From Gymnogyps californianus (Eukaryota > Chordata > Aves > Accipitriformes > Cathartidae), in assembly GCF_018139145.2 (NCBI RefSeq), contig NC_059500.1:24967437-25031436 (forward strand): 64,000 nucleotides of DNA. Direction: 5' to 3'. Of this stretch, positions 1 to 11,481 are shown one piece after another. How positions within the stretch are numbered: position 1 is the stretch's first letter; each line of letters begins with the position of its first letter. The notes under the pieces are model-generated. The model was not told the DNA's origin. It did no database searches and worked only from the letters and a program-made list of their open reading frames with translations. A program made the position numbers and the translations under genes.

Positions 1-3000
1 GTCTTTATGGATAGTTACCTCTCTGGATTAATGCAGATGGGATTAGGACTGTTCCATTGCTATGGGTAGCAAAATGTATGAGTGAGCATCCATGTTAAGC
101 AGATGTGGTGCTAAAAATATTTTTTGTTTTAATATGAATAATGAATTTTCCTCTTTCTTTTCAAAGATGCCATCATGTAGCATATTTTCCTTGTTATTAT
201 TTAGAATTGTAAGAATTGTTTTTGATTGTACTGTTTGTACATTTCCTTGGGATATTAGTGTCAATCGTACCACATAAGAGAACATTACTATGCATTTAAT
301 ATTCCTAAATAATTTAAAAATTAAGACACATAGCATATTATGCACTGTATATTAATGCTTTATGTAAAACACAGCTAAGATGAATCAGTGAATCTAGGAT
401 GACTAATGCTTTGCTAATTATGCTCTGTTCTTCCTGACTGAACAGAATAGAATTACTTTGAGTGTATTTGCATGCCAAATATGTCCTAAAGATTGAATCT
501 ATACTGTAGAGACATCAGATCAAATTCTCCTTCTGTTAAATATAAATACTTATATACTGTGTTGAATTCTGCAATCAGTTGAGACACTTTAGTTTTTATG
601 TTCAACTCAAACTCCAGTGTATTGGCTATACCTTCAGCTGAAAGTATAATTAAGAAAAACGTATCTTTACTTTTTTAAAAATGTAAGTTTAGGGCCATAT
701 CCTGCAAACATTAAACAGCCCAAAGAGCAGTTTAATGCTATCACATTCATTCAGGAGTACCTTTTCCACTGACTGGATGCGAGACAATTTCTAACCCAAC
801 TTTTGCACAAATAGGGCTTGATCTTGCAAGCTAGTGAGTCACTCAGACCTGGCTTATTCATATGATGATGAGGTGGCTCAGCTTCTTACAGGTAATGTTG
901 AACTGGATCCACAGTTTTTCAGTATTGCCTCAGCCACTGTGTAGCCAGTCTGGTTCTGTTATGTCCCATAGCCGTAACAGCAGCAGCAAAATCATGCGAA
1001 TCATTTGCAACATCTGGAACATTAACAGTCTAACTTGTTCAAAACGTGTAATGGTTGTACGATTTCTACATAAATGCCACTTCGATTGCTCTCTGTTCTG
1101 CCAAAGAATTTATATAACCTGACTACTTTACTCTCATTTTTTTGTGTCCAGTTTCTCCTTTAGCTACAATGGAACTGAATTTGTCATGTGTTGCTGTCCA
1201 CAGGATGCTGTTTCTTTGATTTGTTAAACATTACAGTTTAAAGATCACTCTAATCTTGTGAATTTTGAATTGCCATGAGGAGCTCAGGGATACCACTTCT
1301 GTTGCTGTTAGATACAAGCTCTCTCAAAATATGTGGCAATTTGGAGGGAGCCTCCATTCAAAAGTTCCCAAAATGTATGCCAAAATGTGTGGTTTATGGT
1401 CTTGTGTAGGTACAAACTTAGAAAACTTTTACTAACAAAGAGTCATTAAGCTGAGCTTTTGACAGTGTTTTGCTCTTTTGATATGCTCACTAAGTGCAGA
1501 ACTCCCACATAAAGAAAGTATTGTTGTACCCATTTTTGAAGATGAGGAAATGATTACCTAGGAACGACACTATTTTGCTGGTATTTGTTGCTCTTGGAGA
1601 GAGATGTTGGGAGTCTTGAGTTTTGAATGACTGTTTTCCTCGTATGACAATTACTTAAGAAGTGTCTTAAAAACTCCTTTTGTCATATTATATTTTACTT
1701 TTATGTTTAGAATGGCTAGGAAGAAACAGTAGCTTCACAGTTCCTTTATGAGACTCTTAATTTTCTGCAACAACTAGACCTCAAAGATTCAAAAGATTTT
1801 CAGCATCTTCATTTCCTCCCCGCAATGTAGATCTTGTTCATATTGCCTCTGGTTTGGCAGCTGCAGAATCATTTAAAAACAATATAATTTGTTATAAATA
1901 CCTGAATCCAAGCATTGCCCCTGCCTTCTCCATGCCTTTTTTTCACTGTTAAAATAACAGTGTTACAGGACAGCCCTTCGTTCTCTGGCCTATTGTACTG
2001 AAAAATGAATGAGTAAGAGTCTTGATTACCTTACAGATAAATCTGGTTAACTGTTATATTAATTAAAATGCATGGTTTTGAGGCTATTCTGAACTATTTA
2101 TACGTGATTTAATTCATATCAGCAGCTAATTTGTATTTAATGCAAACTAATGGGTTTTATGTAAATGGAGCATGTGGCAGTCTATTTAAAAAACAAATTA
2201 TCTGTAGTTCCATTTCAGTTATTTTAATTAAATTTAGAGCGTGTGTGCAGTGGGGAGGGATAAAGGATGTGTTATATATGAAGTGTTGATGATTAAAACC
2301 AATTTAAATATATAGAATAAGAAACAAGTGGTTCTCTTAGCAGAAACACCGATTCATTTTCTGACATTTGCATTTGCTAAAAGAGTAGACACAAGAACAG
2401 GCAAGGGCATGTGCCTGGTGGTTTTTGAACTGAAGAATACAAATGATTCTATGAGTTATTTGTAATAATACTGTGAAGATCAACTAGTCCACATTTATAA
2501 AATGCTTTGAAAATTATTGGCAAATTACATTCTGAACGTATCTGAATATCGGAGTAAGGAAATTGGCAACTGCTTACATCAGGATTGATTTTGTTCCAAA
2601 ACCACTATGCAAGTCCCAGGTACTACCTTACAACCAATGGAGCCTACTATGCAACGTGATGACTGTACTGGTTGTTTTAGCATCGGGCAAGAGATTATTT
2701 CAAGATTTTTAGGGCAAGTATAAATATTATTTAGCAGTTTTGAAACCTGAAGTATCATATCACTATCTCATGCCCTATTTGCTTGGATTTCCTGAGCCTG
2801 GCTGAATAAACAGATTCCTTATTTTTTACCATTCTGAGGAAATTTTGCTCACAACATCAGCTCAACTTCTTCATGATTTTGTGTTTCACCTGCTTTTGAC
2901 CAGTCTGACAGATTTTGCAGGAGAAATGCTGTAATAGATGAAAATCTTTCCCAGACGTTACTCATCTCTACTGTTCCAAGGCTTTGGTAAGACATGTACC

Positions 3001-3164
3001 CTCAGTTATTGTTGTTCATATTAACTCTTTGTAGAGAAAAGCTGCAAAGGTTAGAAGATCTTTTCAGGAGCTTAGCCTGGATCTTCATCAACAATTGTAG
3101 TATAGCCCCAACAGCTTGTATACATGTCAGTCAGCTGCTAAACTTAATTAATGTTTTAGTGTCA
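1..3164. other. Unique AT-rich sequence, no gene recognised
   Basis: No recognisable gene, RNA or repeat family is seen. Short open frames occur on both strands, but none has a domain I recognise. One plus-strand frame, open from about 823 to 945, reads as an acidic peptide containing DDEVAQLL and crosses a donor-like CAG/GTAATG. It is only about 40 codons long and has no good acceptor, so it is not called as an exon. Confidence 0.6.
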
Positions 3165-3368
3165 TCAGGGATGGAAATGCCACTCAAACCAGTTGTGTGC
3201 TAATGTTAATCCTAGTTCCACTGATTGTCTGACAGTTTCTCTCATTTCAAAAGCTGCAATGGGAGCTTTCGCTTTTTTCCTTGCTCCCATTGCAAATATT
3301 GTGATTTTTGTTAATTCCTCAACATCAAAGGGTTTGTTCAGCTGAAGTGGAAATCCATGCTTGGGAGT
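3165..3368 (-). other. Unassigned minus-strand open frame with internal hairpin
   Basis: A 67-codon frame runs on the minus strand between a TAA (3369-3371) and a double TGA (3162-3167). The conceptual peptide has balanced composition, with KPFDVEELTKITIFAMGARK and later RETVRQSVELGL, and ends in WFEWHFHP. That is less low-complexity than most chance frames here. I do not recognise the family. It has no upstream ATG before the internal Met at about codon 27. A possible acceptor (ttccacttcag) lies inside its 5' part, so a terminal exon is conceivable, as is a decayed gene or transposon fragment. The frame contains a perfect 12-bp inverted repeat (3255-3266 and 3283-3294). Codon-substitution evidence in other birds would be needed to call it coding. 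Confidence 0.3.
3255..3294. repeat. Inverted repeat, 12-bp perfect arms
   Basis: TGCAATGGGAGC (3255-3266) is repeated in inverse orientation as GCTCCCATTGCA (3283-3294) across a 16-base pyrimidine-rich loop. It lies inside the unassigned minus-strand frame. Function is unknown. Confidence 0.8.
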
Positions 3369-5348
3369 TTAAGTACTCTGACTTTATTAGGAACAAGAGA
3401 ATCAAATAAAAACTCTTCAGATACATTTTATTCCCAAAAGAATTTGTCCTTGAAGTGGGTTATTCTAATAAAAAGGTACTTAACTGAGAGATGAGAAAGC
3501 AGATCAGAACATTTCTTGCCTGTATGTTGACAGCTATGGATATATATCTGCATTCGCACACACAGACTTGACCAACATGCTGTGTTGGTCATGTTCAACA
3601 GATTGCATGAACTCTTTCTTAATTCTGTTCCCTTAATGAAACAAGACATAAACATATGATTTGATAAATAATAAAGGTTTAAACCCATTATCAAAATTTA
3701 GCAATTTCCTCTGTGATCTACTGAATCAGGACCGAGATACTGGCATGTTAAACAATGGCTAAATGAAAAGGCTGTGGATGCTATGAAATAAAAATAACCT
3801 GCCTGTTAGAAGAGTTATTTACAAAAATCAATGTTCATTTTCTGTCTTTCATATGTCAGCAGCAACTTTGCTTTGCCCATCAAGAGTGAGGTTATTTAAA
3901 CATGATGCCAGAGTAATTGCACTGGCGACCTGGCTGATAAATAAGACAAAACTATTTGGTTGTTATCTCTGAGATCTTGGACAAAATGTTGAGAAAGTCA
4001 AAGAAATAAACAAAAACTATTAAAGAAAAGATAAGATATTCCTCAATGAAAGTTGCCTGAAACACTGACTTTTGAGATCTCCCACCTCTTTTTATCCTCT
4101 CTACACCTTCCACCATAAAATGTAATTCACCAGGCTGGTCTTTGTACAGGACTCTCAGGTTTTATTTTTATTAAAAAAATGTCATAAAGCAATGTATGTT
4201 ACCAAAGCTCCAAATGCAGGAAATAATTTTAGAAATTGAGAAGAATTCTTTATATAATAATATATCTATGACTCATGGTGCTTCTGCTGGAGTCTGCGTT
4301 CTAGGTAAGGGATATTTGCCTCGATTGATTCTTTTCTTATCTCACTGACCATTTCTCACTCACTTCTGCTGGTCTTGTGAGTCTTTTTATTTTTTTGATG
4401 GGTTGGGAGATTGGATTGGATGTATTGCAAAGAGACTGATCTGTTGGTCCCAAACTGATGCCATATTCAAATGTTTATTTTGGACAATGGATTTGCTGAA
4501 ATCGTATTATTTCATTGATTTGCCAGTCATACTGCATTGGACTCTGTCTGCAGTTATTTTTGGGGTTATTTTGTGCTGTCTCTGCTGTCTTGGTTCCAGA
4601 CTGATATTTAGTCATGGATGAGCAATAATTTACTTTTTTTGGATTATGTGTGCTATGATATTATCAGAGTTTGTGAACATGTAGGACAAATCCTTACCTG
4701 TTGTTACACCAGTGAGGTCACTGGTTTTACAGCTGGTATACCTCTGTATACTTGCAGTGCCCCTTAAGCCTTAGGCATTTTTTATCTCTATTAAACAATT
4801 GTCCTCAGAAAGTCGTATCTAAAAATTAGATTTTTACTTGGACAGTTTGTGTACGTTGGCCCTAGCGAAACCATATGGTCAATCCATCTGTATGTTTTAT
4901 TCGTATATTTAAAATATCTAAACATGTACTTCAAATATATCAAACATATGCTTATAGTTTTTCCAATTTTTTTTTCTTACTTTGTTTGTTTCAAGACATT
5001 CACATATGCTTTTACATCTTTACTGGGCCATATAATAAGTAAGAGGTGGCAGCCTTGCACGTATCTTTGCAGGCTTCATACTTTACATATTTCAAATGTC
5101 CTCATTTCTGATATGGGGAAAACCTCCTTTTATCCATTGAGAGATGTTTAAGAAACTCAGTAGCTTTCCTTAGCCTCTTACATTAGACAATGTAAAAGAA
5201 CTTTTATTATGGGTAACTGCCATTCTGTCACATTGGAGTCATGTCAATTAAAGGAGATCTTAAAATGAGCTGAATTGTAACCCAGATGATCACATATGTT
5301 TTATAAAATGTGTTTTAGAATGCTATTTTCAGTAACTAATACATATCA
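3369..5348. other. Unique AT-rich sequence, no gene recognised
   Basis: There are several stop-free stretches of 70-100 codons, for example 4403-4621 and 4849-5151 on the plus strand. Their peptides are hydrophobic or low-complexity, as expected from AT-rich noncoding DNA. No splice-bounded exon, RNA gene or repeat family was recognised. Confidence 0.6.
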
Positions 5349-6452
5349 GAATTATAGAATGATAGAATTATTTAGGTTGGAAAAGATCCTTAAGATCATT
5401 GAGTCCAGCCATTAACCTAACATTGCCAAGCCCATCACTAAATCATGTCTCTAAGTAAGTGCCACATCTACACGTCTTTTAAATACCTCCAGGGATGGTA
5501 ACTTAAACACTTCCCCGGGCAGCCAGTTCCAATGCTTGATAAGCCCTTCGGTGAAGAAATTTTTCCTAATATCCAATCTAAACCTCCCCTGGTGCAACTT
5601 GAGGCCATTTCCTCTTGTCCTATTACTTACTACTTGGGAGAAGAGACCAACACCCACCTCGCTACACCCTCCTTTCAGGTAGCTGTAGAGAGTGATAAGG
5701 TCTCCCCTCATCCTCCTTTTCTCCAGACTAAACAACCCCAGTTCCCTCAGCCACTCCTCAGAAGACTTGTTCTTTAGACCCTTCACCAGCTTTGTTGCTC
5801 TTCTTTGGACACGCTCTAGCACCTCAATGTCTTTCTTGTAGTGAGGGGCCCAAAACTGAACACAGTATTCGAGGTGCAGCCTCACCAGTGCCTAATACAG
5901 GGGAACAATCACTTCCCTAGTCCTGCTGGCCACCTTATTTCTGATACAAGCCAGGATGCTATTGGCCTTCTTGGCCACCTGGGCACACTGCCAGCTCATA
6001 TTCAGCTGGCTGTTGACCAACACCTCCAGGTCCTTTTCCGCCAGGCAGCTTTCCGGCCACTCTTCCCAAAGCCTGTAGCACTGCATGGGGTTGCTGTGAC
6101 CAAGTGCAGGACCCAGCACTTAGCTTTGTTGAACCTCATACAACTGGCCTCAGCCCATCGATCCAGCCTGTCCAGATCCCTCTGTAGAGCCTTTCTACCC
6201 TCAAAGCAGATCAACATTCCCACCCAACTTGGTGTTGTCTGCAAACTGACTGAGGGTGCACTTGATCCCATCACCCAGATCATTGATAAAGATTTTAAAC
6301 AGAACTGGCTCCAATGCTGAGCCCTGGGGAACACCACTTGTGATTGGCCGCCAACTGGATTTAACTCCTTTCACCACAACTCTTTGGACCCGGTCAGCCA
6401 GCCAGTTTTTTACCCAGCGAAGGGTACACCCATCCAAGCCATGAACAGCCAT
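5349..6452 (-). mobile_element. CR1 LINE, 5'-truncated, about 1.1 kb
   Basis: This is a non-LTR retrotransposon copy inserted on the minus strand, so its 3' end is at the low coordinate. The 3' terminus shows the avian CR1 tail as degenerate octamers (ATTCTATC-ATTCTATA-ATTC when read on the minus strand, about 5350-5370). Upstream in element orientation comes the familiar CR1 3' region and then the C-terminal half of the reverse-transcriptase ORF. The copy stops abruptly at about 6452 in the middle of the RT domain, the 5' truncation typical of LINE insertion. It is divergent and non-functional. Confidence 0.95.
5451..6452 (-). pseudogene. CR1 ORF2 fragment (reverse transcriptase, C-terminal part), broken
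   Basis: The first stretch (6452 down to about 6210) carries the RT signature GVPQGS followed by a catalytic-loop equivalent reading FADN. The family has FADD, so the second catalytic aspartate is lost. The frame then shifts by one base near 6210-6240, continues as [20 protein letters not shown], and shifts back near 6070-6120. From 6119 it reads through [16 protein letters not shown] to a premature TAG at 5892-5894. It then resumes in the same frame as [20 protein letters not shown] to the normal C-terminus near 5451. At least two compensating indels, one nonsense codon and the catalytic substitution make this a dead fragment. The open plus-strand frames here are antisense shadows. Confidence 0.92.
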
Positions 6453-9400
6453 TCATGTGACGAATGAAATAAAGAATTATCTAAATAAGGATAGAAGTAG
6501 ATGCTACCCTTCATTTTGAATGTCCATAAACTAATGATAAAATACTGGGAAACTTTATGGAAATGTGGAAAACAAATGAATTCATTCTGATCTGTGTTAT
6601 TAGAGTAAAGACTAAATCAGTTATTTTCAAACATAGGGCCTCTTAAGAGGTAACTACCCAGTACTTAAAGTGCTGTTGTTTTGCTAGTCAGAAATTAAAG
6701 CTGAACTGGTTTCTGTTACAGTTTCACTCCAGATATGAATGAAGATTTAGTTGGCAGCTGAAAGAAGTGAAATGCACTCCAGCAAATCTGTGGACCCTTT
6801 GTAAACTGTAGGGCCCATGGTGGTTTTCCATGCCACCATGAGATACACCCTTCTGGTATATCACATTCCTTTGATGCCACAGAGAGAGATGAGATCTAGG
6901 ACTTTTTGAGTACTGGATCACAAGTAAGGTTAAGATTTCCGTCCTGGGATGATCAGAGTTAACAATGAGATGAGAGAGTATATAGATGCTGTATCTTATC
7001 TGATGTGAAAAGAGGGTGTGAAAATACACAGCTTGGAGCACACACTCCACAAATGTGATTGTTTTCCACTGGAATGGTAAAATCATTCAAACCTGTAGTG
7101 ACTCTTCCACTTTCAAGAGGGTCATGCAAACAATAGAGTAAGAGAAAGGTTGGCTGCAGCAGGGCTGACCAAGGTCAGGTAAGTTTAAGATACAAACACA
7201 TTATTTATTATCATGACTGTCATTATGTGTGCTACCAGCGGAGACAATACTCACTGGGGAAAATATAACAGGTTGCTGGTAACGTGCCTATGACTTGCAG
7301 GCATGGTTCGTAACTCCTATTAGTAGTTCCAGCATTCCCTCTGAGAAAAAATATTAAGCTGTACATCTAGGCTGAAAATTTCTCACTTTGGTATCCTGCG
7401 AATGAGGTTCTGGTGAAGATAGCACATTACTAGGGAGTCAAGAAAAGATATGTGATTAACTTTGGAATACTGGAATACATGAAGGCTAGCCATGAGACAG
7501 ATCAATTTGAAGGACCAGGTACAGAGCAAATGGATCCACAAAATATAGTAATTCCCAACCTGAAGGCATCGCCAAGATAATTCTAAGACTTGCAGTCCAG
7601 TTGAGTGGTTACAGACTCAGACGTCAGCCCAAAGTGTAGCTGGAGATCAGCACTGGAGGTACAAATTTTGTGTCTGCAAATTAAGTTTTTTTTCTTTTCA
7701 AAAAAACCCCAAACTAGACTGAGTTTTTGAAAAATTACCACATGAGATTCACTGATAGGCAGTACAGGGACATTTTACAACCACTGTCTTAAGAGTTAAA
7801 CTGTCACTGTGATTGAATTCCTTCTTCTGTATAATTTTCTTTTGCATACTTTTCATTTTACAGTGTAATTAATGATTTCCACTAAATTGATATGCAATCC
7901 AAACTATTAAACATTCAACAAACTTTCATTGTGCTTAAGAGTAAAGGTACAATAGTCACTTAGCTCTGAAATAAGAGGGAAAAAAATCCAGAGATTTGCT
8001 TCTGTAAATTTTATCCACACAACTTACAGTGAATATATATTTTTCCTCTATATAAATAGTTTATATTGAGAACTGGGTGGAAAGCAGAGTATAATAATAA
8101 CTCTTTGCAAAAAAGAAAAAATTTAAATTCTTTCCTGTCTTTGTCTAATGTACGTACATACTCCATTTCTTTTGATTGTTCTGTGGTAATGCAAGTTGCA
8201 TAGCGTTTTTTGTTTTTAATTAGGAGATATTAGATCACAGAGGAGTACACTTTTTACACAAAATTCTGAACCATAGTGTAATTGCAGTCTTTGGAGGGGC
8301 TCAGTGTGGACCTGTGCTAATGTCTGCTATACAACTTTCTCAATCATAAAAAGGGAAAAAAAGTAATGATTCCTATTGCTGCATTCCTTTAGTTTGCTTG
8401 CTTATTCCCTAGTGAAAACATCTAAAGTCTCTGTCTTCTTTCACTCATATTCCAAAGAAATTAATGCTTCCATATATTTTTTGAAGATACACATTAAAGC
8501 TCTGTTAAAAGGGATAAAAATTCCCTATGTGTTGTTGCAGTGCATTTCTCAAGGATTTTCTCCTTGCACTAAAAATAGTTATCATTTGCAGAAAGAAGGG
8601 CAGGATGTGATTGTTTTTCTTGATGTATAATGAGGATTTGTACACAAAGTAGAACCACTGCCTTGTCTCACAAATTGAGTAGTACATCTATGAATACCTT
8701 TGCATAGCCTTTGAAATAATTCTTGCCTGAAGGCCTTGCTTGTTGGTATCAAACCAAATACAAGAGACTGGATCAAATTTTTCTTCCACAAATAAAGGCA
8801 GTGACAATAGTGTATTCCAGTCTAGTATAAAAGAAATATCTCTTATCTTTATTTCAATCTCGGTAACTTTCTTCATTTAATCATTAGGTTTTATTGACAA
8901 AGAACCAAATATGCTCATTAGGTGTGGTGAGAGAGTAGAATCAATTTATACATTAAATTAAAGGGTAGTGCCTCTAGGTATTTAGACTAAAGATAAAGTA
9001 GTAACGTGTTAAATGCAAAGCCTTATTGACAGATAATGGTAATTCCCTCTAGCAGGCAAATTTTTTTGACAGATTTTCATTTAGAATGGTGTCATTGCCT
9101 CATGGAGCCATGTTTAGCTTAGCTAGAATATTGGCTTTTCTCAGAGTTGACCGAGATTGGTATAAAGAATGGTTATGAGTAGTATATAGATTTTAAAAGA
9201 AATTCTTTGTTTCTTAGTCAAGCCTTGGTCAAATCTGCTCTGTTATGTGCATAAGTTTCAAGCCAGAAGTGTAACTAGGCTGGCAGTTAGCTATAATGGG
9301 ACATGAACTGCAACTGGTATTGGAAGGCTGGTAGAGAGATGTTTGAAGAGGATGGGAAATATGAACCTAAGAGCCAAATGGTGATGTAAGGAGGTGTTTT

Positions 9401-9848
9401 GCATTTGGGGTCACATTTGCTCATGACACTTAAACATTTAAGTGACTTGAAAGCTGTGTAAAAACACTAAGTACTTGGAAGCGATGTAGATATTGTTTTG
9501 TGTTACAATCCTTGAAGCATTTAGCCCCTGCTTATATTTGGCATATCTAGTTGATGCAGAGCTGAATATTGCTTCATGATGTGCTGCTACAATGTAGCTC
9601 TATCTATGCAGCCAACGCATTGTGAATATCTTTTTTCACCTGAAATGATTCTCTTATGTTGCGCTCTCAGTGATTCTTCTGCGCTACTTTCCCCCTGAAA
9701 CTGGGCAGAAGCAGATATAAATCTAAAAGTCCTGGGGCACACAAATCCCTGTGATCTCTCTCTTATCAGTTAGCCTTCACCATTTTCAAGGTCAGTGCTG
9801 TGATGATGGTCATTTCAAATGAGCTGCAGCTTGTGGAGTCATATATGA
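6453..9848. other. Unique AT-rich sequence, no gene recognised
   Basis: A 120-codon minus-strand frame (6724-7086) is open but shows no domain I know. A strong donor-like CAG/GTAAGT occurs near 7177-7182 on the plus strand without a convincing exon upstream. A TATA-like gatataaat lies at about 9713, roughly 130 bases before the Harbinger-like pseudogene, and could be chance. Confidence 0.55.
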
Positions 9849-10861
9849 CATTTTGCTGACAATCAGCCTCAGTTTTGCAAGCCAGTAACAGACCACCAAG
9901 CAGCTTTTGCAGAGGTTTTGGCAACACCACCAGTAGATAAATGCCTACAGCTGCAGTGGGAGAACAAGGAGGAGGACGAGAAGGACACTGACCAGCTGCT
10001 TAGATCAGTTTCTTGGATTGGTTTCTCTTGGTGCAGCAATATTTATGGGCTCACAAAACAACTATTGAACAGGGCAAAAGGCTGTACTATAAACTGGCCA
10101 TGTGTACAACATTTCAGGATGGTTAACAGAACATTTTTTGAGGATTTTACGTTGATTCTTCCACAACATTCTGGTGCATGTGAACACAGTAGCCTGAAAG
10201 CCTTAACCTCACAAGTGTTGTCTTGTGAAATCTGTTATCTTCCATTGCAGCTATCAATAGATAGCTCATTTGTTGTGGGCAGATAAACTGTTGGGGTGGT
10301 TGTGATGGAGGCTATTGCATAGTTTACTAAGGAAAGGCTGTTACTGTGTATTTCAAAGCCTGCTAGATTTTGGAGATTATTAATGACACTACCCGAATGG
10401 GACAATTCATAAAATCCATATTGTTGTTGTTCTTTGCTCTATGCCAAGCTTCTGGTTTCAAAATCAGAATGAGATATTTCTCTGTTGGGCTTCAGATGCT
10501 GTGACTGGATTATTAATATCGGTGGAGGTTCATGTGGAAGGGGTTATGAGAGCTTGGGTATATATATATACATATTTATGGAACAAAAGGTAATACATAA
10601 TAAAAGTTTTAGTCTGCTACCACAGCAAGAGAATTTAATGGTGACAGCCTCTCCTGTGATATCCTGGGACACGGGTTATTAGATATTACCCTGGCTAACA
10701 AACCATGTGCCACAGAAAGGTATTATTTTACTTCACCTAGCAATGGAAGGTGGCTTGGGGATACAGAAGGAGTCAAAGGGAGATATATACCATGATTAGA
10801 CTACGGCCTAGACAATACCTTCCTTGAATAAAAGCTGTGGGCTGCCTCCTATGCAGCTTTG
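9849..10861 (+). pseudogene. Decayed PIF/Harbinger (HARBI1-like) transposase gene
   Basis: One frame can be followed for about 960 bases. It is open from 9849 to 10283 and then carries stops at 10284, 10320, 10410, 10470, 10680, 10797 and 10809. Counting residues from a TTG at 9918, there is an acidic stretch (17-25) and then WPCVQHFRMVNRTFFEDF (60-77). In HARBI1-like proteins the order is an acidic N-terminus followed by a QxFRMxxxTFxEL block. After the first stop, FVVGR-stop-TVGVVVMEAIA matches the family's FGVGKSTVGxxVMxVxxAI helix-turn-helix region. Further on, CDWIINIGGGSCGRG sits where INVGWxGxVHDAR is expected, and WDTGY-stop-ILPWL (10665-10697) matches GDxAYPLLPWL. In a shifted frame near 10830-10861, IKAVGCLLCSF resembles the C-terminal VVAACxxLHN block. 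The DDE triad is not intact. It is abutted by an ERV LTR. The assignment is from remembered family patterns. Confidence 0.68.
10558..10572. repeat. Short (TA)n microsatellite
   Basis: A TA dinucleotide run inside the Harbinger-like pseudogene. It encodes an IYIYI stretch unlike the family and probably replaced or expanded original codons. Confidence 0.8.
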
Positions 10862-11134
10862 TGTGCTAGTTTTGGCTGGGATAGAGTTAATTGTCTTCAT
10901 AGTAGCTAGTATGGGGCTATGTTTTGGATTTGTGCTGGAAACAGTGTTGACAATTCAGGAATGTTTTAGTTATTGCTGAGCAGTGCTTACACAGCGTCAA
11001 GGCCTTTTCTGCCTCTCACCCCACCCCACCAGCGAGCAGGCTGGGGGTGCACAAGAAGTTGGGAGGGGACACAGCAAGGACAGCTGACCCCACTGACCAA
11101 ACGAATATTCCATACCATATGATGTCATGCTCAG

Positions 11135-11142
11135 TATATAAA
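11135..11142 (+). promoter_or_regulatory. LTR TATA box
   Basis: TATATAAA about 275 bases into the LTR, preceded by a partly conserved CATGCTCAG block that is also present before the TATA box of the LTR at 57849. It is the expected U3 promoter of the provirus. Present activity is unknown. Confidence 0.75.
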
Positions 11143-11323
11143 GCTTGAGGAAGAAGAAGGAAGGGGATGATGTTTGGAGCGATGGCATTTGTCTTCCCAA
11201 GTAACTATTATCCATGATGGAGCCCTGCTTTCCTGGAGATGGCTGAACACCTGCCTGTCGATGGGAAGTAGTGAATGAATTCCTTGTTTTGGTTTCTTTG
11301 TGTGTGTGGCTTTTTCTTTACCT

Positions 11324-11329
11324 ATTAAA
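11324..11329 (+). terminator. LTR polyadenylation signal (ATTAAA)
   Basis: ATTAAA variant hexamer within CTATTAAACTGTCTTTATC, at the equivalent place to the ATTAAA in the LTR at 57849. It probably marks the end of R. Confidence 0.7.
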
Positions 11330-11463
11330 CTGTCTTTATCTCAACCCATGAGTTTTCTCACTTTTATCCTTCTGATTCTCTCCTCCATCCCACTGTGGGG
11401 GAGAGAGTGAGCAGCTGTGTGGTGCTTAGTTGCCGGCTGGGGTTAAACCACAACAGTCCTTTT

Positions 11464-11481
11464 TGGCACCCAATGTGGGGC
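11464..11481 (+). other. Retroviral primer binding site, tRNA-Lys type
   Basis: TGGCACCCAATGTGGGGC lies eight bases after the LTR end. It matches the tRNA-Lys(1,2)-type primer site TGGCGCCCAACGTGGGGC except at two positions, and both differences are what CpG decay produces (CG to CA and CG to TG). This supports a proviral 5' end and a lysine-primed element. A lysine site is common among class II (ERVK/beta-like) elements, but I cannot fix the class from this alone. Confidence 0.82.

Larger units (their letters stand above)
10862..11455 (+). mobile_element. ERV 5' LTR, 594 bp
   Basis: The segment begins TGTGCTAGTTTTGGCTGGGA and ends GGTTAAACCACAACA, giving the TG...CA boundaries of a retroviral LTR. 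I recognise both ends from a widespread avian LTR group. A TATA box (11135-11142) and an ATTAAA signal (11324-11329) lie in the usual order, followed by the conserved TTTATCTCAACCCATGAGTTTT block. Its first ~280 bases and last ~130 bases resemble the LTR at 57849-58454, while the segment after the TATA box differs, so they are separate subfamilies. It is followed by a primer binding site and leader, so it is a 5' LTR rather than a solo LTR. No matching 3' LTR is found downstream, so the target duplication cannot be tested. Confidence 0.92.

Noticed and set aside
5532..6320. Plus-strand frames of 81 and 159 codons
   Set aside because: Antisense shadows of the CR1 reverse-transcriptase fragment on the minus strand.
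6724..7086. 120-codon minus-strand frame
   Set aside because: No domain recognised, composition consistent with chance, and no splice-bounded exon structure.
10997..11215. 72-codon minus-strand frame
   Set aside because: Antisense inside the 5' LTR.
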